From contig NZ_AQGU01000025.1 in NCBI RefSeq assembly GCF_014905615.1, positions 248,001 through 312,000 on the forward strand: a DNA stretch of 64,000 nucleotides. The letters are read 5' to 3'. The notes beneath the pieces were generated by a model. It made no database searches and was not told where the DNA came from. It saw only the letters and a program-made list of their open reading frames with translations. Shown here in pieces: positions 57,583 through 64,000 of this stretch. This stretch comes from Pseudoalteromonas aliena SW19 (GTDB lineage Bacteria; Pseudomonadota; Gammaproteobacteria; Enterobacterales; Alteromonadaceae). The translations under genes were made by a program, and so were the position numbers. The number at the start of each line of letters is the position of its first letter. Position 1 is the first letter of the stretch.

Positions 57583-57593
57583 GAGGGCTAAAA

Positions 57594-57782
57594 ATGGATA
57601 GCTTAAGCCTTAACTTAAAAGACTTTATTTTTATCATTATGCAGATAATTATTATAACAATAGTCGTTGTTACCAATAGAACCCACATTGGTTTTTTACA
57701 AAACCAAAATGAAGATTTAAAAGAATGCATCAAAGAAATGCAAAAAATCATCACAGCGCTACGTGTTAAAGTCGGTATTTAA
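57594..57782 (+). CDS. Small membrane/coiled-coil phage protein (62 aa), left copy
   Basis: One N-terminal hydrophobic helix (about residues 10-28) then a charged helical tail (NEDLKECIKEMQKIITAL). Looks like a spanin- or Rz-type lysis accessory protein, though unproved. The product differs from the copy at 59162 by one residue (IVVV against TVVV). The stop lies inside a 15-base stem-loop. Confidence 0.65.
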   Translation: MDSLSLNLKDFIFIIMQIIIITIVVVTNRTHIGFLQNQNEDLKECIKEMQKIITALRVKVGI

Positions 57783-57792
57783 CACGTAGCGC
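57756..57792. terminator. 15-bp perfect hairpin at the end of the 62-aa gene, left
   Basis: GCGCTACGTGTTAAA / TTTAACACGTAGCGC with a seven-base loop. Overlaps the stop codon. Present in both repeat copies. Confidence 0.75.
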
Positions 57793-58043
57793 CCACGCTA
57801 TAAAAACAACGTTACCTGTAATATCTCATAGTCGTACTATAAGAAAACGTTCCTCTCTTCCCATCCTAAAAAAGCCTGTCCCTAGAATCATATTTATAAT
57901 TGGCAATAACTTACTATATTTGCTATTAATACATACTCATAAAATAAGGACATTTTCGCGTAATAATAGAGGGAGTGTTCTCTGATTAGGCTCTTAAATG
58001 CCAATTACTAGTTTTTCAATTATCTCATTAAAAGGAAATTAAT
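57783..58043. other. Non-coding part of left repeat and leader of toxin gene
   Basis: No gene. The first ~225 bases are shared with the right copy; the last ~30, with AAAGGAAAT before the toxin ATG, are unique. Confidence 0.5.
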
Positions 58044-58538
58044 ATGTCAATAGTTTTAACAAAAGGTCAATTTACAACTTTAGGTCCTGAAGATGTTTGG
58101 AAAATTTATAATAATTTACATGGGCTGTTTAGAGGTGGAGCAAATACTAAAACTCCAAAATTAGTGAGGGCTGATGGACCAAGAAGAAAAGACTTGGATA
58201 TTCGGGTTGATCCTAACACTAAACTAGAAACAGTTTATCCAAACCCAATTAAAGGCTTGTCTTTTGCTGATAGTGTAGAAACACTAGCAGATAAAGATTT
58301 GGAAGGCCAAGTTTGGTTTATTCCAAAAGGAACAATAATACCAGGTAATTTAGTTTTTAATGTGAAGGATTATGATCATCCTTTACTTAATGTATCTAAA
58401 CCGATGAGCGTATTAGATTTAACTGTTCTTCTTACAGAACTTGCTTCATTGATGAAACCATGTGATATAAAAATTGGGCGTAATGGGAAAATTATAGAGA
58501 AGTTCCCTGGAGCATTATCAAAGGTGTCTAACGGATGA
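58044..58538 (+). CDS. Tse2-like toxin
   Basis: 164 residues. The segment VWFIPKGTIIPGNLVFN followed by SKPMSVLDLTVLL matches the C-terminal half of Tse2-type (putative ADP-ribosyltransferase-fold) toxins, whose type VI member has IPDGTDIPPDL and PAKPMYREVLM in the same order. An N-terminal RKDLDIRV corresponds to RAPDIVAG. No signal peptide. It overlaps the downstream gene by 4 bases, the usual toxin-immunity order for Tse2/Tsi2. Assignment rests on recalled sequence similarity and should be checked. Confidence 0.62.
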   Translation: MSIVLTKGQFTTLGPEDVWKIYNNLHGLFRGGANTKTPKLVRADGPRRKDLDIRVDPNTKLETVYPNPIKGLSFADSVETLADKDLEGQVWFIPKGTIIPGNLVFNVKDYDHPLLNVSKPMSVLDLTVLLTELASLMKPCDIKIGRNGKIIEKFPGALSKVSNG

Positions 58539-58873
58539 TTAAACGTGATGTAGTAATGCCAATTGAGCTAATTCAAGAAATAGCTCAGATAGTGCATAAA
58601 GAAAATTATTTAATTTTGAAAGAGGCTTTTCCAAGTGTTGAAATGCAAGGATCTGTTTTCCTAAGTCAAGAAGAGGCTGAAGCCCTAGTTGATTTAGCCG
58701 TTATTGAAAAGAAAAAGGCTCGACTTAGATTTCCATATTATGATGACGAACATCCTTTATATAATGAAAATCATGAAGATAGTTTTGATGATATTCAAAT
58801 GGGTATTTATGAAAAGACTCTTTATTACGTAGAATCTGCTTTCAAAAAAAATAGTTTCAAGCATTTGTTATAA
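58535..58873 (+). CDS. Presumed antitoxin/immunity protein
   Basis: 112 residues, acidic (YYDDEHPLYNENHEDSFDD), helical, no signal peptide. No family recognised. The four-base overlap (ATGA) with the Tse2-like toxin and matching size support a role as its immunity partner. Inference from position only. Confidence 0.55.
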   Translation: MIKRDVVMPIELIQEIAQIVHKENYLILKEAFPSVEMQGSVFLSQEEAEALVDLAVIEKKKARLRFPYYDDEHPLYNENHEDSFDDIQMGIYEKTLYYVESAFKKNSFKHLL

Positions 58874-58911
58874 GGCATTTAATATTGCGGCGTTTAAGCA
58901 TAAGGGATCCT

Positions 58912-59022
58912 ATGAACATTTATTTATTCGTTTATCATGCAATACCAACTAAAGGTTCGTTAGAGTTTGGAAAAGTAGGTGGCGCTCATATAGAAATTAT
59001 TGCAAAGGGTAGTTATGAGTAA
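58912..59022 (+). CDS. 36-aa ORF, probably the start of a truncated gene
   Basis: Good AAGGGA ribosome-binding site 7 bases before the ATG. Encodes MNIYLFVYHAIPTKG, then KVGGAHIEIIAKG and a stop, eight bases before the right repeat begins. It looks like the N-terminus of a longer protein cut when the repeat was duplicated. Confidence 0.45.
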   Translation: MNIYLFVYHAIPTKGSLEFGKVGGAHIEIIAKGSYE

Positions 59023-59031
59023 GTACTCTCT

Positions 59032-59169
59032 TTTAAAAACTTAGAAGGGGTCCCGCCTTGGTTAATTCAAACATGGATAGCCATTAACGGGGGCGTGTGG
59101 GGCATTGCGAGTTTAAAAAACGTCGTACCGCAGTTTATCACCTTGGTTAAGAGGGCTAAAAATGGATAG
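59032..59169 (+). pseudogene. Holin-like protein 3' fragment (right copy)
   Basis: In frame it reads FKNLEGVPPWLIQTW then GGVWGIASLKNVVPQF to a stop overlapping the next ATG by 8 bases. It has no start. It shows the undamaged C-terminal sequence of the left copy's frameshifted gene. Confidence 0.75.
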
Positions 59170-59350
59170 CTTAAGCCTAAACTTAAAAGACTTTATTTTT
59201 ATCATTATGCAGATAATTATTATAACAACAGTCGTTGTTACCAATAGAACCCACATTGGTTTTTTACAAAACCAAAATGAAGATTTAAAAGAATGCATTA
59301 AAGAAATGCAGAAAATCATCACCGCGCTACGTGTTAAAGTCGGCATTTAA
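59162..59350 (+). CDS. Small membrane/coiled-coil phage protein (62 aa), right copy
   Basis: Nearly identical to the product of 57594-57782, differing by one residue. The start overlaps the holin fragment by 8 bases and the stop lies in the same hairpin. It probably retains function as well as the left copy does. Confidence 0.65.
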   Translation: MDSLSLNLKDFIFIIMQIIIITTVVVTNRTHIGFLQNQNEDLKECIKEMQKIITALRVKVGI

Positions 59351-59360
59351 CACGTAGCGC
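59324..59360. terminator. 15-bp perfect hairpin at the end of the 62-aa gene, right
   Basis: GCGCTACGTGTTAAA / TTTAACACGTAGCGC, identical arms to the left copy. Confidence 0.75.
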
Positions 59361-59624
59361 CTACGCTATTTAAATCAATGTTACCTGTAATATCTCATAG
59401 TCGTACTATGCGGACACTTTCCTCTTTTTCTCATCCTAAAACAGCCTGTCCCTAGAACCATACTTATAATTGGCAATAACTTACTGAATCTGCTATTAAT
59501 AGAAACTCATAAATAAGAGTATTTAGTTGCCAATTGCTCTCTCTATGCGCATTTATTTATTAAATGACGAATATTGAGTTATCACCGTTAAATTCACAAA
59601 TTTCAATCTCTAGGTATGTAATCA
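59351..59624. other. Leader region of the nuclease-helicase gene
   Basis: No gene. First ~195 bases are repeat; the last 80 are unique, with a weak ribosome-binding site before ATG 59625. Confidence 0.45.
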
Positions 59625-61094
59625 ATGAAAAGTATCAACATAATATCTCTTGTTCAAGCTCACCAAAGTCTTGAACCTGTTGAATATGGCGAGTATATCA
59701 AACATTACGGTATAGATATAAAAAATAACGAAGTTGAAGACCTTAAACATTTCGTTTTGAAAATGTATGAAATATTAACTTTTTTGAATATATTTAATGA
59801 TTTTTACGTGGGGTATAAAATTCAACATATTAGCAAAGAATTCGATTTGCTAAGGTTTGGTAGTAACTACATTATAAATGTAGAGCTGAAAAATAGCAGT
59901 ACGCCAGATAAAGTCAAAAAGCAGTTAACAAGAAATAAATATTATTTGAGCCATATTAAAAAAGTTGTACATAATTTTACTTACGTAGTGCAAACGAATA
60001 CCTTGTATAAACTTGATGGGAAAAGTGAGTTGGAAGTGGTTGATTTTTCACTGCTGACACAGTTACTGACCAATCAAAATTTGATGAAGTTTGATAACCC
60101 TGATGTTTTTTTTAACCCATCCGACTACTTGGTTTCTCCTTTTAATTCAACGGAGAAATTCATTCATGATCAGTATTTTCTTACCAACCAACAAGAAGAC
60201 ATTAGAAATCAAGTATTCAGTAAAATCAATAAAGGTACAACAGAATTCATTTCAGTTAATGGTGGGCCTGGGACGGGAAAAACACTTTTAACGTATGATA
60301 TCGTAAAGCGTATTAAAAACACTAAGAATACGGCAATCGTACATTGTGGACTATTAAACGAAGGGCATAATAAACTAAACAAACTAGGGTGGAACATTAT
60401 CCCGATTAAAAACTTTAGAAATTATGACTTGTCGAATATAGATTTGGTAGTGATTGATGAAGCGCAAAGAATATATGTTAACCAACTAGAGCAACTAGTG
60501 ATAGATGCTAAATCTAGTAATACCTCATGTGTATTTTCTTATGATAAGCAACAAACATTATCATCTAGGGAACGACTTGCTGATATTGAAAGTAAAATTG
60601 ATGCCATAAGTGGAATCGTAAAATTTAAATTATCAGATAAAATTAGGACCAACAAGGAGATTGCTAGTTTTATTAAGGTCCTCTTTAATAGCAGGAGAAC
60701 TGATGTTGCTTTTGAAGATTGCGGTAATGTTGACTTTGACTATTTCACTGATGCAAACACTGTTAAGAATTATATTCGCTTAATAAGTAATGAAGGGTGG
60801 GAAGTTCTCAAATTAACCCCATCACAATATGATAAAGAACATCATGAGTCATATTCAGATATTGATAGTAAAAATTCACATACAGTGATTGGCCAAGAGT
60901 TTGATAATGTCGCGGTAGTTATTGATGAATACTTCTCTTACAACGAAAATGGAAAGTTAAGTTACAAATCAAAAACATACTATGATTCAGTTAAAATGCT
61001 TTTTCAAAATATTACTCGAACTAGAAAAAGATTAAAGCTAATAATCATTGGAAACAAACAAGTGCTGAATAGATGTTTGAATATTTTAAACTAG
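59625..61094 (+). CDS. Nuclease-helicase fusion (PD-(D/E)XK-like plus DUF2075-type ATPase)
   Basis: 489 residues. The N-terminal region (about 60-130) has FDLLRFGSNYIINVELKN, a D-x(n)-E-x-K pattern of the PD-(D/E)XK/NERD nuclease fold. From about 200 follows a superfamily-1-type ATPase: Walker A GGPGTGKT, Walker B LVVIDEAQ, a Q-rich SYDKQQTLS segment, SHTVIGQEFDNVAVVIDE and a final TRTRKRLKLII like motif VI, as in DUF2075. Single-gene nuclease-helicase proteins of this kind occur as phage-defence genes. Its place behind a phage end module supports a defence role, but this is inference. No partner gene. Confidence 0.72.
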   Translation: MKSINIISLVQAHQSLEPVEYGEYIKHYGIDIKNNEVEDLKHFVLKMYEILTFLNIFNDFYVGYKIQHISKEFDLLRFGSNYIINVELKNSSTPDKVKKQLTRNKYYLSHIKKVVHNFTYVVQTNTLYKLDGKSELEVVDFSLLTQLLTNQNLMKFDNPDVFFNPSDYLVSPFNSTEKFIHDQYFLTNQQEDIRNQVFSKINKGTTEFISVNGGPGTGKTLLTYDIVKRIKNTKNTAIVHCGLLNEGHNKLNKLGWNIIPIKNFRNYDLSNIDLVVIDEAQRIYVNQLEQLVIDAKSSNTSCVFSYDKQQTLSSRERLADIESKIDAISGIVKFKLSDKIRTNKEIASFIKVLFNSRRTDVAFEDCGNVDFDYFTDANTVKNYIRLISNEGWEVLKLTPSQYDKEHHESYSDIDSKNSHTVIGQEFDNVAVVIDEYFSYNENGKLSYKSKTYYDSVKMLFQNITRTRKRLKLIIIGNKQVLNRCLNILN

Positions 61095-61215
61095 GTATGA
61101 AAGGCAACTAACAAGCACTTTAAACGGAACAAAAACAGCGTCAATCTATAGTTATAGCAATTACCAATAGGGTACTTGCTATAACTTTTATATTAGTAAG
61201 ATTTAGAAATCATTT

Positions 61216-61237
61216 AACAGCTTTAGGCTGTTTTTTT
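61216..61237 (+). terminator. Terminator after the nuclease-helicase gene
   Basis: AACAGC / GCTGTT stem with TTTAG loop and T run. It lies within the end of the opposite-strand gene. Confidence 0.7.
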
Positions 61238-61696
61238 ATCTCCGTATTTCAACACAATATCTTTGAGCGTAAATTGCTCACTCATTTTAATTAAATCATT
61301 GCCAATGGTTTTTAGCGTATCACTGGCTGCAACCAATTCATGTAAGTGGTCAATTTTATGCTGTAGGGCGTTTACATGGCTTTCATTGTAGCGTGCTGCA
61401 CGTTGTAAAAATTCTATTTTGTTTATGTAGTCAGGTTCGTAGCGTTTTCCGTGAGGTGTCCACAAATAACCTTCACGGCAAATATAAAACCCATCCCAAT
61501 TTTTATGAAAGCTCATCCCACCGTTTATTCGTTGTTCAAGCATTAGCACCGCACGTGGACAAGGCTTGTCTGTACTTATCCAGCGCTCTAAGGTTCGCTC
61601 AGTATTAATAAGTAAAAACTCCATAACAGCGCGTTTGTCTAATTTATCAAAGTTCATAAAGCCAGCACGAAACAATAAATTTTTAAATGTACTCAT
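61223..61696 (-). CDS. Phage-related regulator-like protein (DUF3653 type)
   Basis: About 157 residues. ERTLERWISTDKPCPRAVLM forms a helix-turn-helix-like segment, and FHKNWDGFYICREGYLWTPHG-like sequence is characteristic of DUF3653 phage proteins; a helical C-terminus follows (coiled coil about 90-135). Start ATG 61696 (MSTFKN) is preferred; 61711 also possible. It marks the right end of the phage remnant, on the strand opposite to the other phage genes. Confidence 0.7.
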   Translation of the reverse strand: MSTFKNLLFRAGFMNFDKLDKRAVMEFLLINTERTLERWISTDKPCPRAVLMLEQRINGGMSFHKNWDGFYICREGYLWTPHGKRYEPDYINKIEFLQRAARYNESHVNALQHKIDHLHELVAASDTLKTIGNDLIKMSEQFTLKDIVLKYGDKKTA

Positions 61697-61711
61697 AAAA
61701 ATGTGATCCAT

Positions 61712-62103
61712 AAAATAATAACCCGAGAGGATTCTCAGGGGCGCTCATTGTGTTATCGCTTACTGATTTTTAAAGGGATCATCATAGATAAGCGTGTTTT
61801 TATAAATAAATATGTAATTTTCCATTCTTTTTTTAGATTGCTATATTTATTTTTTACGATTTAACCGAACACACAAGAGAAATAGAAAACATATAAAAAT
61901 GAGGCTTAGGGGAGGTAAATTACCCACATAAAACCTCCCACATCCTATTTAACATAATATAAATTATAGGTAGTTAACGCATATATAATAAGAGCGCTTA
62001 AATGCGCCCTCGCTATGTCCAATACTAGACGGTATCGGACATTAAGTGGTTCTATATTACAATACAAACATTACTAATACGGATACTTTATTTATCCAGT
62101 TGT
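61712..62103. other. 392-bp gap right of the phage remnant
   Basis: No gene. ATGTCC-AATAC and GTAT-CGGACAT (62014-62041) form an inverted repeat that could end the leftward regulator transcript. No attachment site could be assigned. Confidence 0.45.
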
Positions 62104-63063
62104 TCAATCAATACTTAGTAAACGCTCAGCTGTATATTCGTTAGTAATTAATCCACTGATCATGTTTGACCTTACTGCGCCCAAAATGGCTAATACTTTT
62201 TCTTCGCCAGCAGCTATCGCATAAATCTGTTTGTTAGCATTTGTTTTTAATGGCGTACTTGCTACACGCTGATTAACTGTGCAATCTAAAAGCTTACCGT
62301 TTTTATCAAACACCCAACTAATCATTTCGCCAATAGCACCAAGATCTTGTAATTCTGTAAGTTCTTGCGCATCAATAAAACCATCTATATGTAACGGCGA
62401 TTTTTCACCTAAGCTACCAATACCAACAAATGTTACATCGGCGTCTTTAGCGAGTTTTAAATTGCCGGTTATATTTTGCTGTGCGTGTAATTGCTCTTTT
62501 TCTTCAATGCTTCTTGGTAAAACTGGCAATGGCATTGGATAATGTTTTGCATTGGTATGTTCGGCCATTCTTACTACAACATCATAAGGTGAAGCCGAAC
62601 CATCCAAAGCCATATTACCCAGCATTGCTACAATTTTATGTTGCGGACAATCAACGGTTCTTAGTTCATCTACACATGCACGTAAAACTCGGCCGGTTCC
62701 CATTGCAACGACTTTAGGTTGTTCTGATTTTAAATGACGTTCTATTTCTGCCGCGCCAGCTTGAGCTAAACCTAATGTAGATGAAGGCTCAGACGGATCG
62801 CTCGGCACAACTTCACACGAATCTAACCCAAAACGGCTTTTTAATTTTTCGGCCAAATCCATACATTTTGCAATAGGATGATCGAGCCTAACTTTTATTA
62901 ATCCTTGGCTAACTGATAATGCGACCATTCTTTGTGCTGATTGGCGAGATACATTTAGCTTTTTAGCTATTTCATCTTGTGTTTTACCGCCAACATAATA
63001 CAGCCACCCTGCTCTGGCTGCATCATCGAGCTTTCTAATTTCTGTATTTGATAGCTTTACCAC
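62104..63063 (-). CDS. SorC/DeoR-type sugar-binding transcriptional regulator
   Basis: N-terminal helix-turn-helix (KTQDEIAKKLNVSRQSAQRM) followed by a large phosphosugar-binding domain (VVAMGTGRVLRACVDEL, VTFVGIGSLGEKSP, AIAAGEEKVLAILGAVR), as in the SorC family. 319 residues. Usually controls a sugar or polyol operon; none is adjacent within the window, so the target is unknown. Confidence 0.92.
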   Translation of the reverse strand: MVKLSNTEIRKLDDAARAGWLYYVGGKTQDEIAKKLNVSRQSAQRMVALSVSQGLIKVRLDHPIAKCMDLAEKLKSRFGLDSCEVVPSDPSEPSSTLGLAQAGAAEIERHLKSEQPKVVAMGTGRVLRACVDELRTVDCPQHKIVAMLGNMALDGSASPYDVVVRMAEHTNAKHYPMPLPVLPRSIEEKEQLHAQQNITGNLKLAKDADVTFVGIGSLGEKSPLHIDGFIDAQELTELQDLGAIGEMISWVFDKNGKLLDCTVNQRVASTPLKTNANKQIYAIAAGEEKVLAILGAVRSNMISGLITNEYTAERLLSID

Positions 63064-63437
63064 GTAAACCTCTTAGAATAGAAAGAAAACTAAGTCTTTA
63101 TTTTCATTACATAATTTTAATTCTATGTGCTGCTATATAAATTTTTTAGTATCTAATTATCAATAACGTTTTTGTTATTTACAGTTGTAAATATACCATT
63201 CCTTAATAAAAAACACCTAGGTTTCATATGATTATGTAATTAAAATAAGGTGCTATTTAAGGTAATTTAAAGTTCGTAGGAGGTATAAATGCAGGTAATC
63301 CTTTAAAAATAAGCTGTTGGTCAAACCTATGAACAGTTTATTTTTTAGTGTTTTTTAAGCAACGTTCTTGAGCTTATGATGGGGTTAGCTTAGTATTAAA
63401 GCACTTAGATGTATTCAAAAATAGAAGTAACCTACAT
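63064..63437. other. 374-bp gap with divergent promoters
   Basis: No gene. Should hold the regulator's promoter (leftward) and the promoter of the receiver gene (rightward). Strongly AT-rich. Confidence 0.45.
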
Positions 63438-63821
63438 ATGGAATTTGTTCGCCCGCTTGAGCCTATACTCATCATTGACGATGTAAAAGAAATACGTGAT
63501 TATCTAAACCAAATTCTAACCGAGTTAGGTTATGAAGATATTTTAGAAAGCGTAGATTTTAGCTCAGCAAAACCGGTTATTGATGAAAAGTCCCCTAATG
63601 TTATCTTTTTAGATGTTGATTTACCGGACTCTGATGGCACCGATATTTTAGAATTTATAAATTTAACTTACCCGCAGGCACACGTTGTAATGTGCTCTGG
63701 CCATAACAGTTTTGAAAACGTACAAAACACGTGGGAGCTGGGTGCAAAAGGATTTATTGCAAAACCATTTAACGCAAAAAAAGTAGACACCGTAATGAAG
63801 CGGCTCGAACTTATAGACTAG
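63438..63821 (+). CDS. CheY-like single-domain response regulator
   Basis: 127 residues, receiver only: ILIIDDVKEI with acidic residues, VIFLDVDLPDSDG with the phospho-accepting Asp, MCSGH in place of the Thr position and FIAKPF with Lys. Could work in chemotaxis or as a phosphorelay intermediate. It precedes a MoxR-type gene by 21 bases and is probably in the same operon. Confidence 0.88.
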   Translation: MEFVRPLEPILIIDDVKEIRDYLNQILTELGYEDILESVDFSSAKPVIDEKSPNVIFLDVDLPDSDGTDILEFINLTYPQAHVVMCSGHNSFENVQNTWELGAKGFIAKPFNAKKVDTVMKRLELID

Positions 63822-63842
63822 TTGGTATATAAAAAGGTTAGC

Positions 63843-64000
63843 ATGCGCAGTATTGTAACAACAATTATAGACGATTTATCGAGTGTTATATTTGGTAAAC
63901 AACAACAGATTAAATTGGCACTTACTTGTTTGCTTAGCGAAGGCCATTTACTAATAGAAGATTTACCCGGTATGGGTAAAACAACGCTCTCGCATGCTTT
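63843..64000 (+). CDS. MoxR-family AAA+ ATPase (3' end outside window)
   Basis: The first 52 codons read like Mox[21 protein letters not shown] then [19 protein letters not shown], with the Walker A GMGKTT. MoxR ATPases act as chaperones for metal- or complex-assembly proteins and are usually followed by DUF58 and von Willebrand-type genes, which would lie beyond the window. Confidence 0.9.
   Translation, partial: MRSIVTTIIDDLSSVIFGKQQQIKLALTCLLSEGHLLIEDLPGMGKTTLSHA

Larger units (their letters stand above)
57461..58010. repeat. Phage end-module direct repeat, left copy
   Basis: About 550 bases holding the holin 3' end, the 62-aa gene, its hairpin and the following non-coding sequence. Repeated at 59031-59545 with about 10-15% divergence by eye. 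Followed here by the toxin/partner cassette. Confidence 0.85.
59031..59545. repeat. Phage end-module direct repeat, right copy
   Basis: Duplicates 57461-58010: holin 3' end (frame intact here), 62-aa gene and hairpin. Followed by the nuclease-helicase gene. Confidence 0.85.

Noticed and set aside
57461..59545. Direct repeats as ends of an insertion sequence
   Set aside because: They contain phage genes and no transposase lies between them.

Overview
The window reads as a chromosomal segment of a low-GC marine gammaproteobacterium, most like Pseudoalteromonas (Alteromonadales). This is a judgement from gene content and protein style (bioBFCD, YbiT, rhombosortase, MiaE, TonB-dependent receptor, secreted peptidases, PurE/PurK); no database search was run. 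No rRNA, tRNA or CRISPR array is visible.

Layout. 1-6.8 kb: 3' end of bioB, then bioF, bioC and bioD (biotin synthesis), an FAD-dependent oxidoreductase, htpX and gloA. 7.2-16.1 kb: an accessory region with little core function. It holds three copies of a repeat made of the tail of an IS1182-type transposase plus a conserved 3' module, each copy ending at the same sequence (CTCGTTAG) just before a different small gene. It also holds a broken IS110-family element and a second ~46-bp repeat family flanking further small genes. The N-terminal part of a chemotaxis-receptor gene lies near 10.0-10.5 kb and a C-terminal part near 15.8-16.1 kb, so the insertions may have split one old receptor gene. 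16.4-25.1 kb: thiolase, racemase, MerR regulator, PhzF-like enzyme, small lipoproteins, FMN reductase and a Ser/Thr-kinase-like protein. 25.2-30.9 kb: a tight operon of an ABC ATPase, two ABC-2 permeases and a TonB-dependent receptor behind a promoter that overlaps a perfect palindrome. 31.0-51.7 kb: mostly housekeeping and secreted functions: msrA, an esterase, a porin, the ABC-F gene ybiT (apparent AUU start), purEK, a secreted phosphodiesterase-like protein, an S9 peptidase, rhombosortase, gamma-glutamyltransferase, malic enzyme and miaE. 52.0-56.6 kb: a receiver protein, a beta-propeller sensor kinase with a co-directional exported protein, and a pseudogene with two in-frame stops.

56.7-61.7 kb: a prophage remnant. 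A lysis-like module (holin-like protein plus a small membrane/coiled-coil protein) is followed by a Tse2-like toxin and its presumed partner. About half a kilobase of that module is then duplicated and followed by a single-gene nuclease-helicase. This looks like cargo loading by repeated duplication of the phage end module. 62-64 kb: a SorC/DeoR-type regulator, a CheY-like receiver and the start of a MoxR ATPase.

A 195-bp palindromic MITE-like element occurs twice intact (17.6 and 37.4 kb), once decayed (21.7 kb) and once as an end fragment at the left edge of the prophage remnant (56.7 kb). The most unusual structures are the promoter-bearing repeat/small-gene array inside the split receptor, and the duplicated phage end with toxin and nuclease-helicase cargo.
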